Source: Clostridia bacterium (lineage in GTDB: Bacteria > Bacillota > Clostridia > Oscillospirales > Acutalibacteraceae). From it: a stretch of DNA of 52,344 bases. The stretch is taken from the NCBI GenBank assembly GCA_900770255.1, contig CAAGJN010000014.1, positions 1-52,344 on the forward strand, in the 5' to 3' direction. Shown here one piece after another: positions 1 to 8,659 of the stretch (position 1 is the first letter of the stretch; every line of letters begins with the position of its first letter). The translations under genes were made by a program, and so were the position numbers. The notes beneath the pieces are model-generated. The model searched no databases, had not been told where the DNA came from, and saw only the letters and a list, made by a program, of their open reading frames with translations.

Positions 1-420
1 ATGCGGATGTACGAGGCCCTCGAGGGCAGGCTGCCGATCCTCTTTCACACCGGCGACTACCGCACGCAGTATTCAAAGCCGACAAAGATAATAAAGGTGC
101 TTGAAAAGTACCCGAAACTTGACATAATCGCGGCGCACTTCGGCGCGTGGTCCGAGTGGGGCTACGGCTCAAAAGAGCTCAGCGCAGCCGGAGTCTACGT
201 CGACTCATCGAGCAGCTTTTATGCGATGAGCCCTGAGCGCATAATGGAGATGATACACATTTTCGGTGCGGACAAGGTGCTATTCGGCTCGGATTACCCG
301 ATGTGGGACGTCAAGGACGATCTCGAGACTTTCATGGCGCTGCCGCTGAGCGACGACGAACGCGAAATGATCCTCCATAAAAACCTTGAAGGGCTGTTGG
401 CGAAATACGGCAGAAAATAA
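1..420 (+). CDS. Amidohydrolase, TIM-barrel metal hydrolase (C-terminal part, cut by window edge)
   Basis: This is the C-terminal 139 residues of a COG2159/Amidohydrolase_2-type protein; the frame is open to the first base, so the gene almost certainly begins outside the window and the ATG at position 1 is probably internal. Visible metal-site-like elements are LFHTGDYR (histidine at residue 16), AAHFGAW (histidine 46) and FGSDYPMWD (the late aspartate of the barrel). Members hydrolyse or decarboxylate small cyclic or aromatic substrates in the cytoplasm; the substrate cannot be told here. The tail KNLEGLLAKYG is typical of the family end. A strong terminator follows 23 bases downstream, so this is the last gene of its transcript. 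Confidence 0.85.
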   Translation: MRMYEALEGRLPILFHTGDYRTQYSKPTKIIKVLEKYPKLDIIAAHFGAWSEWGYGSKELSAAGVYVDSSSSFYAMSPERIMEMIHIFGADKVLFGSDYPMWDVKDDLETFMALPLSDDEREMILHKNLEGLLAKYGRK

Positions 421-442
421 ATCAAAAAATATAAGACCGATT

Positions 443-477
443 AAAACCCGCCCGACGAAAAACGCCGGACGGGTTTT
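443..477 (+). terminator. Rho-independent terminator after the amidohydrolase
   Basis: The stem AAAACCCGCCCGACG pairs with CGCCGGACGGGTTTT (one or two mismatches) and ends in a short T run. It lies 23 bases after the amidohydrolase stop. The rest of the gap to 620 is AT-rich, with a weak GGGCCGCC/GGCGTCC hairpin at about 490-508. Confidence 0.8.
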
Positions 478-620
478 GATAATAAAAAAGGGCCGCCAAA
501 CGGCGTCCTAAAAAATATTTATTCTTTAATTTTCGTTCTCATATTACCACAAAAACGGGATTTTGTCAAGTCTTGTATTCTCACAAGAAAAATGGTATTT
601 AAGTATGCGGAGGTGTTTTT

Positions 621-1499
621 ATGAACAATATGACCGCATTAGTAAGCTGCTTTGTGAGATACTATCACACGCATAACAGCAGAACAAAGGTGTATGACGA
701 CCCGCTCGCAGAAAAGCTTCTGAGCAAAGCCGAACGCAGCGCGATAGCGGAGAACATGAAAAGCGGGATCAGCTTCTTTGACCCCGGATACAAGGGAAAT
801 GACCCGCTGGGCAGAGTGGTCAACGGCTTTCTTGCGCCGTCCGTTCTCGCGCGCTCCGCTTTCTGCAGACAGCACCTGCTCAATGAAATATCTCTCGGCG
901 CGAAGCAATATGTTATTCCCGCCGCGGGCTATGACACGTCGGGATACGGCTTGAACGGCGGCATTCGCGTATTCGAACTTGACCGCGATGAGATTGTCGG
1001 CGACAAGATAAGGCGCGTTGAAGCGACGGGGATCGACAGTACAAATATAAGCTACATATGCTGTGATCTGAGCGGCGATTGGCTGCCTGCTCTGCTGGGC
1101 AGCGGATTTGACCGAGACAAAAAGACGTTTTGCAGTCTTTTAGGGCTGAGCTTCTATCTTTCACAGGAGGATTTTTGCCGCACAGTTTGTCTGCTCTCGG
1201 AGAACATGCCGCGCGGCAGCGCCGTCGTATTCGACTATCCGAACGACCGCATATGTGAAAAAGAGAGCAGGAACCGCGCGCTCGCGTACGAAGCCGGAGA
1301 GGAAATGAGATCGCGCTTTTCATATGCAGACATTGGGCGTATCGCACACGAGGCCGGGCTGCTCATATACGAACACATTGACAGCACCGACGTCGATAAA
1401 ACCTTTTTCAAGGCCTATAACCTTACCGATACCTCTGAACCTCTCGCAGCGCCCGAAGGGGTCAGTTACTGTCTTATGGTAAAATATAGGCAAAAATGA
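621..1499 (+). CDS. SAM-dependent methyltransferase of the leucine carboxyl methyltransferase (LCM) type
   Basis: A 292-residue class I methyltransferase resembling the LCM/PPM1 family (PF04072), which in bacteria methylates carboxyl groups or small metabolites; the substrate is unknown. The N-terminus RYYHTHNSRTKVYDDPLAEKLL is the family's lead-in (usually R-x-x-x-DPLA). Residues 105-112 (VIPAAGYD) replace the usual VxLGAGxDT glycine motif of the SAM site, and FELDRDEI follows, as expected for the acidic ribose-binding strand. GCGGAGG lies about 8 bases before the ATG. It stands alone between a terminator and the reductase gene, with no terminator of its own visible. Family confidence is good; specificity is unknown. 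Confidence 0.8.
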   Translation: MNNMTALVSCFVRYYHTHNSRTKVYDDPLAEKLLSKAERSAIAENMKSGISFFDPGYKGNDPLGRVVNGFLAPSVLARSAFCRQHLLNEISLGAKQYVIPAAGYDTSGYGLNGGIRVFELDRDEIVGDKIRRVEATGIDSTNISYICCDLSGDWLPALLGSGFDRDKKTFCSLLGLSFYLSQEDFCRTVCLLSENMPRGSAVVFDYPNDRICEKESRNRALAYEAGEEMRSRFSYADIGRIAHEAGLLIYEHIDSTDVDKTFFKAYNLTDTSEPLAAPEGVSYCLMVKYRQK

Positions 1500-1520
1500 T
1501 TCTGTTTCACCGAACGTTCA

Positions 1521-1548
1521 AAATATTGATAAAAAAATATTGATAAAA
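1521..1548 (+). repeat. Tandem 14-bp direct repeat upstream of the reductase promoter
   Basis: AAATATTGATAAAA occurs twice without a gap (1521-1534 and 1535-1548). It lies just upstream of a possible -35 box at 1561, a position where an activator or repressor often binds. No protein partner is known. Confidence 0.7.
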
Positions 1549-1560
1549 TGTGTTTTATTA

Positions 1561-1589
1561 TTGCGCCCGCACGTATTTTATGTTAATAT
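1561..1589 (+). promoter_or_regulatory. Possible sigma-A promoter of the OYE-family reductase
   Basis: TTGCGC (1561-1566), 17-base spacer, TAATAT (1584-1589), 45 bases before the start codon. The -35 box is weak. A similar TTGCGC-17-TAATAA arrangement precedes the fucosidase gene. Confidence 0.4.
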
Positions 1590-1634
1590 ATCATTGGATG
1601 TAAGCATTCAATTTTATTTATTGGAGGCAAATGT

Positions 1635-3689
1635 ATGGATCAGAAATTACAGCCACTGTTCACTCCGTGGAAGATCGGCAACTGCGAAATCAAGAACCGT
1701 ATCGTGCTCACGAGCATGGGCGGCACCGATCTCTTCGGATGGATGGAAAAAAACCACTTCGATAAAGACGGAGCGCACTTTATCATGGAAGTCGCTAAGA
1801 ACAACGTGGGTCTTGTTCTTCCCGGATGTCAGCCGGTATACAATCCCATGCTCGGCCAGTGGCTTCACAAGAACAAGAAAATGTACGCGGATCTCAAAGA
1901 ATGGACTCCCGAGCTCCACAAGACCGGCGCAAAGCTCTTCGTTCAGCTCACAGCCGGCTTCGGCCGTTCGTTCACGATCAGTGAGATGATGGAGACGCTC
2001 TACACAAACCCCGCTTTAAGAGTTCTCAGCAAGCCCTTCATGGATCTTGACAGAATCACCGCCACCGCGAGCCCCTCGCCCAACCGCTGGTCCGACAAGG
2101 TCCCCTCAAGGGAGATGACAAAAGCTGAGATCAAGGAGATGGTCAACGCATTCGCAGAGAGCTCAAGGATGCTCAAGGACGCGGGCGTTGACGGCGTTGA
2201 AGTTCACGCAGTCCATGAGGGCTATCTGCTCGATCAGTTCACCCTCAAATATGTCAACAAGCGCACCGACGAATACGGCGGCTCCTTTGAAAACCGCTAT
2301 CGCTTCGCTGTTGAAGTCGTTCAGGCTATCAAGAAAGCCTGCGGCGACGACTTCCCGGTATCGCTGCGCTACAGCATAATCTCCAAGACAAAGGGCTTCC
2401 GTCAGGGCGCTCTTCCCGGCGAGGCCTATACGGAGGTCGGACGCGACATGGAAGAGTCGGAGAAGGCCGTCAAGTATCTTCAGGATGCCGGCTATGACTG
2501 CCTCAACTGCGACAACGGTACATACGACGCATGGTACTGGGCGCATCCGCCCATTTATATGCCCGAGAACTGCAACCTCGAGGACGTCGAGCACATCAAA
2601 AAGTTCTGCGACATCCCCGTTATCTGCGCGGGCCGTCTCGATCCGAGAGTCGCCGCAGATGCGATCAAGGAGGGCAAGATCGACGGCGCGGGCTTCGCAC
2701 GTCAGTTCCTCGCCGATCAGGAGTGGGTCACCAAGATGATCAACGACGAGGAGGACGATATCCGTCCCTGCATCCTCTGCCATAACGGCTGCTTCAACAT
2801 GTGCCATTACAATGGCGTACCCAACGATCAGGATCTCTCCGACAGCCTGCATCTCTCCCGCTGCGCCGTCAATGCGGAAACCATGCAGTGGAACAAGCAC
2901 TACATCAAAAAGGCCAAATCGCCCAAGACCGTTCACATCGTCGGCGGCGGCATCGGCGGCATGGAGGCCGCACGCGTGCTCAAGCTGCGCGGCCACAACC
3001 CGATCATCCATGAGAAGAGCGGCGTGCTCGGCGGCACATTCATTCCCGCGAGCGCAGAGTCCTACAAGGGCAAGCTGCGCGATCTGCTTGAGTGGTACAG
3101 ACGTCAGATGACGAAGCTCGGCGTCGAAGTCCGCCTCAACGACGAGATCAAGGATATCTCCGTATTCGGCCGCGATCCCGTGATCATCGCCACCGGCGCC
3201 AAGCCCCGCCTGCTCAAAAAGGTTCCCGGCTATGAGAAGATGATTGAGGGCTGCGATTACCTCAATGGCGCTCCGGTCGGCAACACCGTGGCTGTTATCG
3301 GCGGCGGCCTTACCGGCTGCGAGATCGCATACGAGCTCGCTCTCAAGGGCAAAAATCCTATCATTGTTGAGATGAAGGACGATCTTATCAGCCAGACCGG
3401 CGTCTGCCTTGCAAACTCCTCCTACCTCAGAGAGTGGTTTGCGCTGCACAAGACCCCCGTCTATCTTGAGACTACTCTCAAGGAGGTCAAGGACGGTTCC
3501 ATCGTCTGCACCGGCAAGGACGGCAAGGACATCGACATCGACTGCGATTCCGTTATCAGCTGCGCGGGCTACATCCCCGCTCCGCTCGCAGAGAAGTCCG
3601 GCAACGTCCACCTCGTCGGCGACTGCCTTGAGGTCGGCAATCTTCGCTCCGTCGTATGGCGTGCATATGATGTTGCGATGAAGATCTGA
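1635..3689 (+). CDS. FAD/FMN-dependent NADH:flavin oxidoreductase, old yellow enzyme with Fe-S cluster (2,4-dienoyl-CoA reductase/BaiCD-like)
   Basis: A 684-residue enzyme with the three-part layout of 2,4-dienoyl-CoA reductase and the bile-acid reductases BaiCD/BaiH. An FMN-binding TIM barrel occupies about 1-365, with VHEGYLLDQF and NKRTDEYGGSFENRYRF. An iron-sulfur linker has cysteines 379, 382, 386 and 390 and a further one at 410. A FAD/NAD(P)-binding half follows, with GGGIGGMEAARVL and AVIGGGLTGCEIAYELA. Such enzymes reduce conjugated double bonds using NAD(P)H through FAD, 4Fe-4S and FMN. The fourth cluster ligand is unusual: the classic spacing is C-x2-C-x3-C-x11-C, but here it would be C390 or a distant C410. 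GGAGG sits just ahead of the ATG at 1635. The substrate is not decided; no other bai gene is adjacent. Confidence 0.88.
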   Translation: MDQKLQPLFTPWKIGNCEIKNRIVLTSMGGTDLFGWMEKNHFDKDGAHFIMEVAKNNVGLVLPGCQPVYNPMLGQWLHKNKKMYADLKEWTPELHKTGAKLFVQLTAGFGRSFTISEMMETLYTNPALRVLSKPFMDLDRITATASPSPNRWSDKVPSREMTKAEIKEMVNAFAESSRMLKDAGVDGVEVHAVHEGYLLDQFTLKYVNKRTDEYGGSFENRYRFAVEVVQAIKKACGDDFPVSLRYSIISKTKGFRQGALPGEAYTEVGRDMEESEKAVKYLQDAGYDCLNCDNGTYDAWYWAHPPIYMPENCNLEDVEHIKKFCDIPVICAGRLDPRVAADAIKEGKIDGAGFARQFLADQEWVTKMINDEEDDIRPCILCHNGCFNMCHYNGVPNDQDLSDSLHLSRCAVNAETMQWNKHYIKKAKSPKTVHIVGGGIGGMEAARVLKLRGHNPIIHEKSGVLGGTFIPASAESYKGKLRDLLEWYRRQMTKLGVEVRLNDEIKDISVFGRDPVIIATGAKPRLLKKVPGYEKMIEGCDYLNGAPVGNTVAVIGGGLTGCEIAYELALKGKNPIIVEMKDDLISQTGVCLANSSYLREWFALHKTPVYLETTLKEVKDGSIVCTGKDGKDIDIDCDSVISCAGYIPAPLAEKSGNVHLVGDCLEVGNLRSVVWRAYDVAMKI

Positions 3690-3705
3690 GCATCACAATA
3701 AACTG

Positions 3706-3748
3706 AAAAACTCCCGGCTGAGATGAATTTTTCAGCCGGGGGTTTTGT
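3706..3748. terminator. Bidirectional terminator between the reductase and the CapD-like gene
   Basis: AAAAACTCCCGGCTGA pairs with TCAGCCGGGGGTTTT; A and T runs on both sides let it serve the plus-strand reductase and the converging minus-strand gene. Confidence 0.82.
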
Positions 3749-3786
3749 TATAAAAATGCGGCACAGAAAACTGCACCGCACTTAAA

Positions 3787-5712
3787 TTATTTTCTTGAAA
3801 CCGCAAGACGGGCGTCCTCGACCTCCTGCTCCTCCTCTTTCTTGAGGAAAGTCACTGACGGAACCTGCTCAGAGGGCTCCCTATATGTAGTGACTATCTT
3901 TTTAACGACTCTGCGTATATCGGCAGTATCGTCATACATGATCTCGCTGAGCTCTTCGAGACCGCTGAAGAACTTGTCCTCATCAATATCAAGCGGCTTG
4001 CCGATATGTATAAGGCTGTTCTCGGTCGCCTCGAGACCCTCCTCGTCCATAAGCAGCTCCTCATAGAGCTTTTCGCCCGGGCGAAGTCCCGTGAACTTGA
4101 TGTCGATATCCTTATACGGCGTATAGCCCGAGAGCCTTATGAGGTTCTCCGCAAGATCCTTGATCTTGACGGGCTCGCCCATATCGAGCACGAATATCTC
4201 GCCGCCTTTTGCGGACGCCCCAGCCTGCAGCACGAGCGAAACTGCCTCCGGAATCGTCATAAAGTAGCGGATAATATCGCGGTGAGTGACCGTGACGGGG
4301 CCGCCGATGGCGATCTGCTCCTTGAACAGAGGGATGACCGAGCCGTTCGAGCCAAGAACGTTGCCGAATCTGACGGCAACAAACTCCGTATCCGAATGTT
4401 TATTATAGGTCTGGATTATCATCTCGCAGATACGCTTTGTCGCGCCCATAATGTTCGTCGGATTGACCGCCTTGTCCGTCGAGATGAGCACGAAACGCTC
4501 CGTGCCGTATTTATCGGCCATGCGAACAGTTTTGAGGGTTCCGAAAACATTGTTCTTGATAGCCTCATTGGGGTTGTCCTCCATGAGGGGAACATGCTTG
4601 TGAGCCGCGGCATGATAGACTATCTGCGGACGGTATCTTGAGAAAACGCACTCGAGACGCTTGCTGTCGCGCACTGAGCCGATAAGCACCTTGACATCGA
4701 CCTGCGGGTGCGTGCGCTTGAGCTCATTCTGTATAGCATAAGCATTATTTTCGTATATATCAAAAATTATGAGTTTGTGAGGGGCGTGCTCCGCTATCTG
4801 ACGGCAGATCTCGCTGCCAATAGATCCTCCGCCTCCTGTTACCATTACGGTTTTTCCGCTGACGTAATCCATGACGGAGTCGAGCTTTATCTTGATCGGC
4901 GGACGGCCGAGAAGATCCTCGATATTTATCGTTCTGATATTTGAAAGGCCGATCTTATTGTCGATTATCTTATCTATTCCCGGCAGGGTCTTGACGGTAC
5001 AGCCGGTCTTTGAACACTCCCTGAGTATCTCGCTCTTGCGCTCCGAAGAGGCGGACGGAATGGCGAAGATGATCGTTTTGACCTTATATTTTTCAACGTT
5101 CTTTTCAATGCCGCTGCAGTCTCCTACGACCTTGACTCCGTAAACTCTGCTGCGGTATTTCTCGGGTGAATCGTCAATGATGCAGACGGGATAATACTCC
5201 ATTGCAGGACTCGACTTTATCTCATGGATCAGCAAATTGGCTGCCGCTCCCGCGCCGATGATCATAGTGTTGTTGCGGTTCGCCTTCGGAGTAATGGCTC
5301 TCCACGGCCTGCGTTTGAGTGTTCTGAGGACCATTCTGATCACAACCACGCCGATTCCGGAAACAAGGACTGACATGACGTATACGCGCGGCGAAAAACC
5401 AGTAAGCTTGAGCAAAGTACTCACAAAAGCATAGATAACCAATGTGCACATCGCACAGCCTGCGGCGATGCAGGCATCATGCATAGAGGCGTACTCCCAA
5501 AGCACCTGATATGTCCTCGAAATCGTAAAAAAGCAGGCATAAATCACAGCTATCAGCAGTGCGCCCATAAGAAAGCTCTCTACGGATATTTCCCTTGAGA
5601 GCTCGGTAAAGCTGAACTCATCGTTGACCCATATTGAAAAGAGCATTGCAAAAATCAGTATAAGTACGTCCCCAAAGTAGAGAAACGCTAAATAAAATCC
5701 ATGTTTTTTCAA
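3787..5712 (-). CDS. Membrane-bound nucleotide-sugar epimerase/dehydratase, CapD/FlaA1-like
   Basis: A 641-residue polysaccharide biosynthesis protein of the PglF/WbpM/CapD type. The first 130 residues hold four hydrophobic membrane segments. A CoA-binding-like Rossmann domain follows (NNTMIIGAGAAANLLIHEI), then an extended SDR domain with GGGGSIGSEICRQIAEH and the active-site stretch STDKAVNPTNIMGATK, in which methionine replaces the usual SDR tyrosine, as is normal in this family. Members convert UDP-GlcNAc to 4-keto-6-deoxy sugars for capsule or glycan synthesis at the membrane. The start is a TTG codon at 5712 with GGAGGG eight bases before it; no ATG fits. It is a single-gene transcript with a clear promoter upstream. 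The exact sugar product is not shown by sequence. Confidence 0.9.
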   Translation of the reverse strand: MKKHGFYLAFLYFGDVLILIFAMLFSIWVNDEFSFTELSREISVESFLMGALLIAVIYACFFTISRTYQVLWEYASMHDACIAAGCAMCTLVIYAFVSTLLKLTGFSPRVYVMSVLVSGIGVVVIRMVLRTLKRRPWRAITPKANRNNTMIIGAGAAANLLIHEIKSSPAMEYYPVCIIDDSPEKYRSRVYGVKVVGDCSGIEKNVEKYKVKTIIFAIPSASSERKSEILRECSKTGCTVKTLPGIDKIIDNKIGLSNIRTINIEDLLGRPPIKIKLDSVMDYVSGKTVMVTGGGGSIGSEICRQIAEHAPHKLIIFDIYENNAYAIQNELKRTHPQVDVKVLIGSVRDSKRLECVFSRYRPQIVYHAAAHKHVPLMEDNPNEAIKNNVFGTLKTVRMADKYGTERFVLISTDKAVNPTNIMGATKRICEMIIQTYNKHSDTEFVAVRFGNVLGSNGSVIPLFKEQIAIGGPVTVTHRDIIRYFMTIPEAVSLVLQAGASAKGGEIFVLDMGEPVKIKDLAENLIRLSGYTPYKDIDIKFTGLRPGEKLYEELLMDEEGLEATENSLIHIGKPLDIDEDKFFSGLEELSEIMYDDTADIRRVVKKIVTTYREPSEQVPSVTFLKKEEEQEVEDARLAVSRK

Positions 5713-5759
5713 AAAAATATCCCTCCGATTACTGTCCCCATTCTATTTATACTTAATAA

Positions 5760-5788
5760 ATTATATATTCAGATTTTACCCATGTCAA
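5760..5788 (-). promoter_or_regulatory. Sigma-A promoter of the CapD-like gene
   Basis: On the minus strand TTGACA (5783-5788), 17 bases, TATAAT (5760-5765): a consensus promoter about 48 bases ahead of the TTG start. Confidence 0.78.
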
Positions 5789-5865
5789 TATGCGGTGCGG
5801 AATACATAAAAAAGTAATATTTATCTTTTTTGTGTAAATTTGCAAAAACGACTGCTTTTATATGC

Positions 5866-5896
5866 AAAAAGCAGACCGGACGCGATTCCGGTCTGC
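5866..5896 (-). terminator. Terminator of the tautomerase operon
   Basis: GCAGACCGGA (5871-5880) pairs perfectly with TCCGGTCTGC (5887-5896), followed on the minus strand by TTTTTG. It ends the response regulator to tautomerase gene row. Confidence 0.82.
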
Positions 5897-5919
5897 AGAA
5901 TATAAATTTCACCGTTTTG

Positions 5920-6264
5920 TCAGAAGTTCGAGCCATTCCAACCCCAATGCTCGGCCTCTTCATATTTGATATAGACATTTGATGGGGCTATGCCGAGAAT
6001 ATCAGAGAGTGCGCCGCAGATAGCTGCGGTGAGCTTGTCATAGACAGCGTCGGAGGCGCCGCCGAAGAGCTTCAGCTCCACATATGCCATCGGCTCGCCG
6101 CTTTTGCCGCCGAAATACATCTCATTTTTGTCGCTGAACGAGAGCATGAGCCAACGCTCCGATTTCCCCGGAACAAGCGTTATTATCTCTCCGTATTTTT
6201 TTGCAAGAGCCTCCTGCTTGTCATGCTCCAGCGGTGTGTTGATCTTAGTGTTGATATAAGGCAT
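5920..6264 (-). CDS. MIF/phenylpyruvate tautomerase family protein
   Basis: A 114-residue protein of the macrophage migration inhibitory factor fold. The initiator is followed by proline 2, the catalytic base of this superfamily, in MPYINTKIN. It also has a LGIAPSNVYIKYEE strand and the W-G-W-N-G-S-N-F ending seen in true MIF/D-dopachrome tautomerase homologues, and its length matches MIF (about 115) rather than the 60-residue 4-oxalocrotonate tautomerases. AAAGGAGATC precedes the ATG. It begins 21 bases after the DUF5696-type lipoprotein gene and is probably co-transcribed with it. The physiological role of bacterial MIF homologues is poorly known. Confidence 0.9.
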   Translation of the reverse strand: MPYINTKINTPLEHDKQEALAKKYGEIITLVPGKSERWLMLSFSDKNEMYFGGKSGEPMAYVELKLFGGASDAVYDKLTAAICGALSDILGIAPSNVYIKYEEAEHWGWNGSNF

Positions 6265-6285
6265 AAGATGATCTCCTTTCAGATA

Positions 6286-8568
6286 TCAGTTGATTCTCAG
6301 ATAATCGCCCGCCTGAATGGTAATTCCGCTGACGGTGACATCCGAATCGGTGTAATTGACATAGATCTTCGTACCCGTGTCATATTCGGTGCAAAAAACG
6401 CCCGTCACGACCTCGCTGTGAGAGGTCATGCGCGAGGACTGGAGATCGTGAAGCGTATCGTCTGCTTGCTCATATATCTCAGCGGCAGAGGCGATCCAGT
6501 TCTCATAGTATATGCCGGTTCCCACAGAAGCGTCCTCATCGTCCGAGTCTGCGCTCTTTCCGGACTTCTTGTCATTATATGAGCTCGTGTAGCTCCATTC
6601 ATACGCCGGGCAAGCGCCGTATTCGATGCAGCGCAGGAATGCGGTCTTTGAATCGGAGCTAAGGTTGAGCGGAGTGCAGGAATATCCGACTATTCCGTGG
6701 AGAATAAGCTGTAAAAACGGTATGCTTGAATACGCCACGCGCTCCTGTGAAGCGGAGGTGGGAAGATGCGAGATGAAGCTGACATCCTTTATCATACAAA
6801 AGTTGCCCGTGTCGATCATAAGTTTCATATTCGCAGTCAGCGAAGGGAGCTCCTCGGAGATCTGCTTTGCGCTCTCCTGTCGGTTAAAGCCGTGCTTATA
6901 ATCGGAATAGAGCAGACTGCCGACATCGTTGAGACAAAATCCGGTAAACTGCGAAAAACGTGTATCGCTCAAAAGCGAGACTATGGCGTCATCGACCGAG
7001 TCTATCCCGATCAGGCGCTTTGAATAGCTCTTCTTCCCGAGGGAGTCTGAAAGCTCGTTCCCGCACTCATACTCGGCCTTTTTGCCCGCTATATTTTCGG
7101 CTGATTTGCCGGAGGAGAAGGCGCTGCTCTTTGAAGCGGAAAGAATATCGACATCGAGGTACATCTCCATATTCTGTGCCTTGACGTATTCGCTCAGTTC
7201 CTTGAGATCTGAGCGAGATCCGAGTCTGCTTAGCAGAGATGCCCGAAGAATGTTCGACTGATCGAGCCCGCCCGAGAGCGCACTCTTATAGCGCAGCTTT
7301 ATTGAATCTATCCCCTTCGCCTTCATTCTCATCAGCATATCCTGTGCCTGCTCAAAATCGGTAAAGGTCTTTGTTATCGTCGGCTTTATGCGATCCTTGA
7401 TAGAGAAAAGAGTATCCTCACCCGCGCCTATAACGGTCAGATCCAGCGGAAGATATTCCTGTTCCTCAGCGGTTTTTGTCGAGAGCGTTCTCTCTCTTAT
7501 CAGCTGCTCGCGGGCAGCCGCCGCCATTCCCGTATAGTTGGCGTTCGAGCCGTCAAGGAAGCGTATACACAGGCTCAGATCTTCGTCATATGACTCGCTG
7601 CTAAGATAATATTTTTTATCGGAGATATAATAAGGGGTGACGTTGAAGGTAGCGCCGACCTCATAGAAGTCATTGTCGCCCCTGACTCTGTCTGCGGTTA
7701 TGGTTGCAAGCGCGTCGCCGCCGTCGATTATGACGACAAATGCGTTGTTGCCCTGCTTCATGCCGTATGCCGGGACGAGGGCGCTCGTGCTGCCGCTCTG
7801 CCCGGAGGCTGCGTCATCGCCGTAGACAGCAAAGCTCACGGCGCTGTCAAACGAGTCGTCGCGGGTGTCGGTCTTTATAATTGCGCCGCTGCCGTCCGGA
7901 ACAAAAATATAATCGCCCTGTTCGGGCTCCGTATATGCGCCGAAGGCGTTAAGAAAGCTAAGCTTCGTGAGCTTCGCCTCAGAGTCTGTAACCAGGTTCT
8001 CATATTCGGCGCTGACATACATGCTGCCGTCCTTGAGCTGATAAGTGATTATGAGCTTGAAAGCAATGTCGTCTTTATCATAGCTCGTTTTCTGAGCTGT
8101 TACTACGTCCGGAGTCAAAACATAAGTTACCGTCAGACCGTCGCTCGAAAAATTGCACTGAGCGTTTCTGAAGGACACGCTGTTGTCCTGCGTGTTGAGA
8201 GTATAGAGCTTGTCCCCGCTGAGCACCTCAAGAGTCGCTACGGCGCTGTCGATATTCTCCTGCGAGGGCAGAGACGACCACAGCTTGCCGTCGTCGCCGC
8301 GAGAAGTGTCTCTGACACACACGGAATAGGTAGTCTCGTCAAAAAGCAGCTCAATAAGGCCGGATGACGCGACCATCTGAAGTTGATTCTTCTCTCCGAC
8401 CGAGTGGAGCAGGGACGTCTCCGTGCCGGATACATTCTCAACAGTGCCTCTGTACGTTGTCACTTTGATCGGCTTCGAGCACGCGCAGAGCGAGCAGAGC
8501 ATAGCGGCTGAAAGCACCGCGGCTACGGCCCGCCTGATATATTTTGTTTCTCTCTTTCGTCTCACCAT
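6286..8568 (-). CDS. DUF5696-type lipoprotein, GH-like extracytoplasmic protein
   Basis: About 760 residues. The N-terminus MVRRKRETKYIRRA plus a hydrophobic stretch ending in CSLCACSKP is a lipoprotein signal with a cysteine near residue 30, so the protein should be anchored outside the membrane. The region with FVPDGSGAIIKTD and VPAYGMKQGNNAFVVII matches my recollection of DUF5696, found in Firmicutes near polysaccharide and regulatory genes; this was not checked by a search. Longer starts exist (in-frame at 8604 and 8586), but 8568 puts the basic residues directly before the hydrophobic core. It lies 91 bases after the histidine kinase gene and 21 before the tautomerase. The function is unknown; a TIM-barrel-like middle is only a guess. 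Confidence 0.75.
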   Translation of the reverse strand: MVRRKRETKYIRRAVAAVLSAAMLCSLCACSKPIKVTTYRGTVENVSGTETSLLHSVGEKNQLQMVASSGLIELLFDETTYSVCVRDTSRGDDGKLWSSLPSQENIDSAVATLEVLSGDKLYTLNTQDNSVSFRNAQCNFSSDGLTVTYVLTPDVVTAQKTSYDKDDIAFKLIITYQLKDGSMYVSAEYENLVTDSEAKLTKLSFLNAFGAYTEPEQGDYIFVPDGSGAIIKTDTRDDSFDSAVSFAVYGDDAASGQSGSTSALVPAYGMKQGNNAFVVIIDGGDALATITADRVRGDNDFYEVGATFNVTPYYISDKKYYLSSESYDEDLSLCIRFLDGSNANYTGMAAAAREQLIRERTLSTKTAEEQEYLPLDLTVIGAGEDTLFSIKDRIKPTITKTFTDFEQAQDMLMRMKAKGIDSIKLRYKSALSGGLDQSNILRASLLSRLGSRSDLKELSEYVKAQNMEMYLDVDILSASKSSAFSSGKSAENIAGKKAEYECGNELSDSLGKKSYSKRLIGIDSVDDAIVSLLSDTRFSQFTGFCLNDVGSLLYSDYKHGFNRQESAKQISEELPSLTANMKLMIDTGNFCMIKDVSFISHLPTSASQERVAYSSIPFLQLILHGIVGYSCTPLNLSSDSKTAFLRCIEYGACPAYEWSYTSSYNDKKSGKSADSDDEDASVGTGIYYENWIASAAEIYEQADDTLHDLQSSRMTSHSEVVTGVFCTEYDTGTKIYVNYTDSDVTVSGITIQAGDYLRIN

Positions 8569-8659
8569 AATCAAAATATCTCCCATAAATTCCTTGTGAC
8601 TCAAATAAACAGCAGTTCTTTTTTATTATATCATTTTAAGGCCCGATATTCAACATCGC

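Noticed and set aside
2163..3611. A 482-codon open frame on the minus strand opposite the reductase gene
   Set aside because: Low-complexity Ala/Asp/Val/Leu translation typical of an antisense frame; the plus strand has full flavin, Fe-S and NAD motifs.
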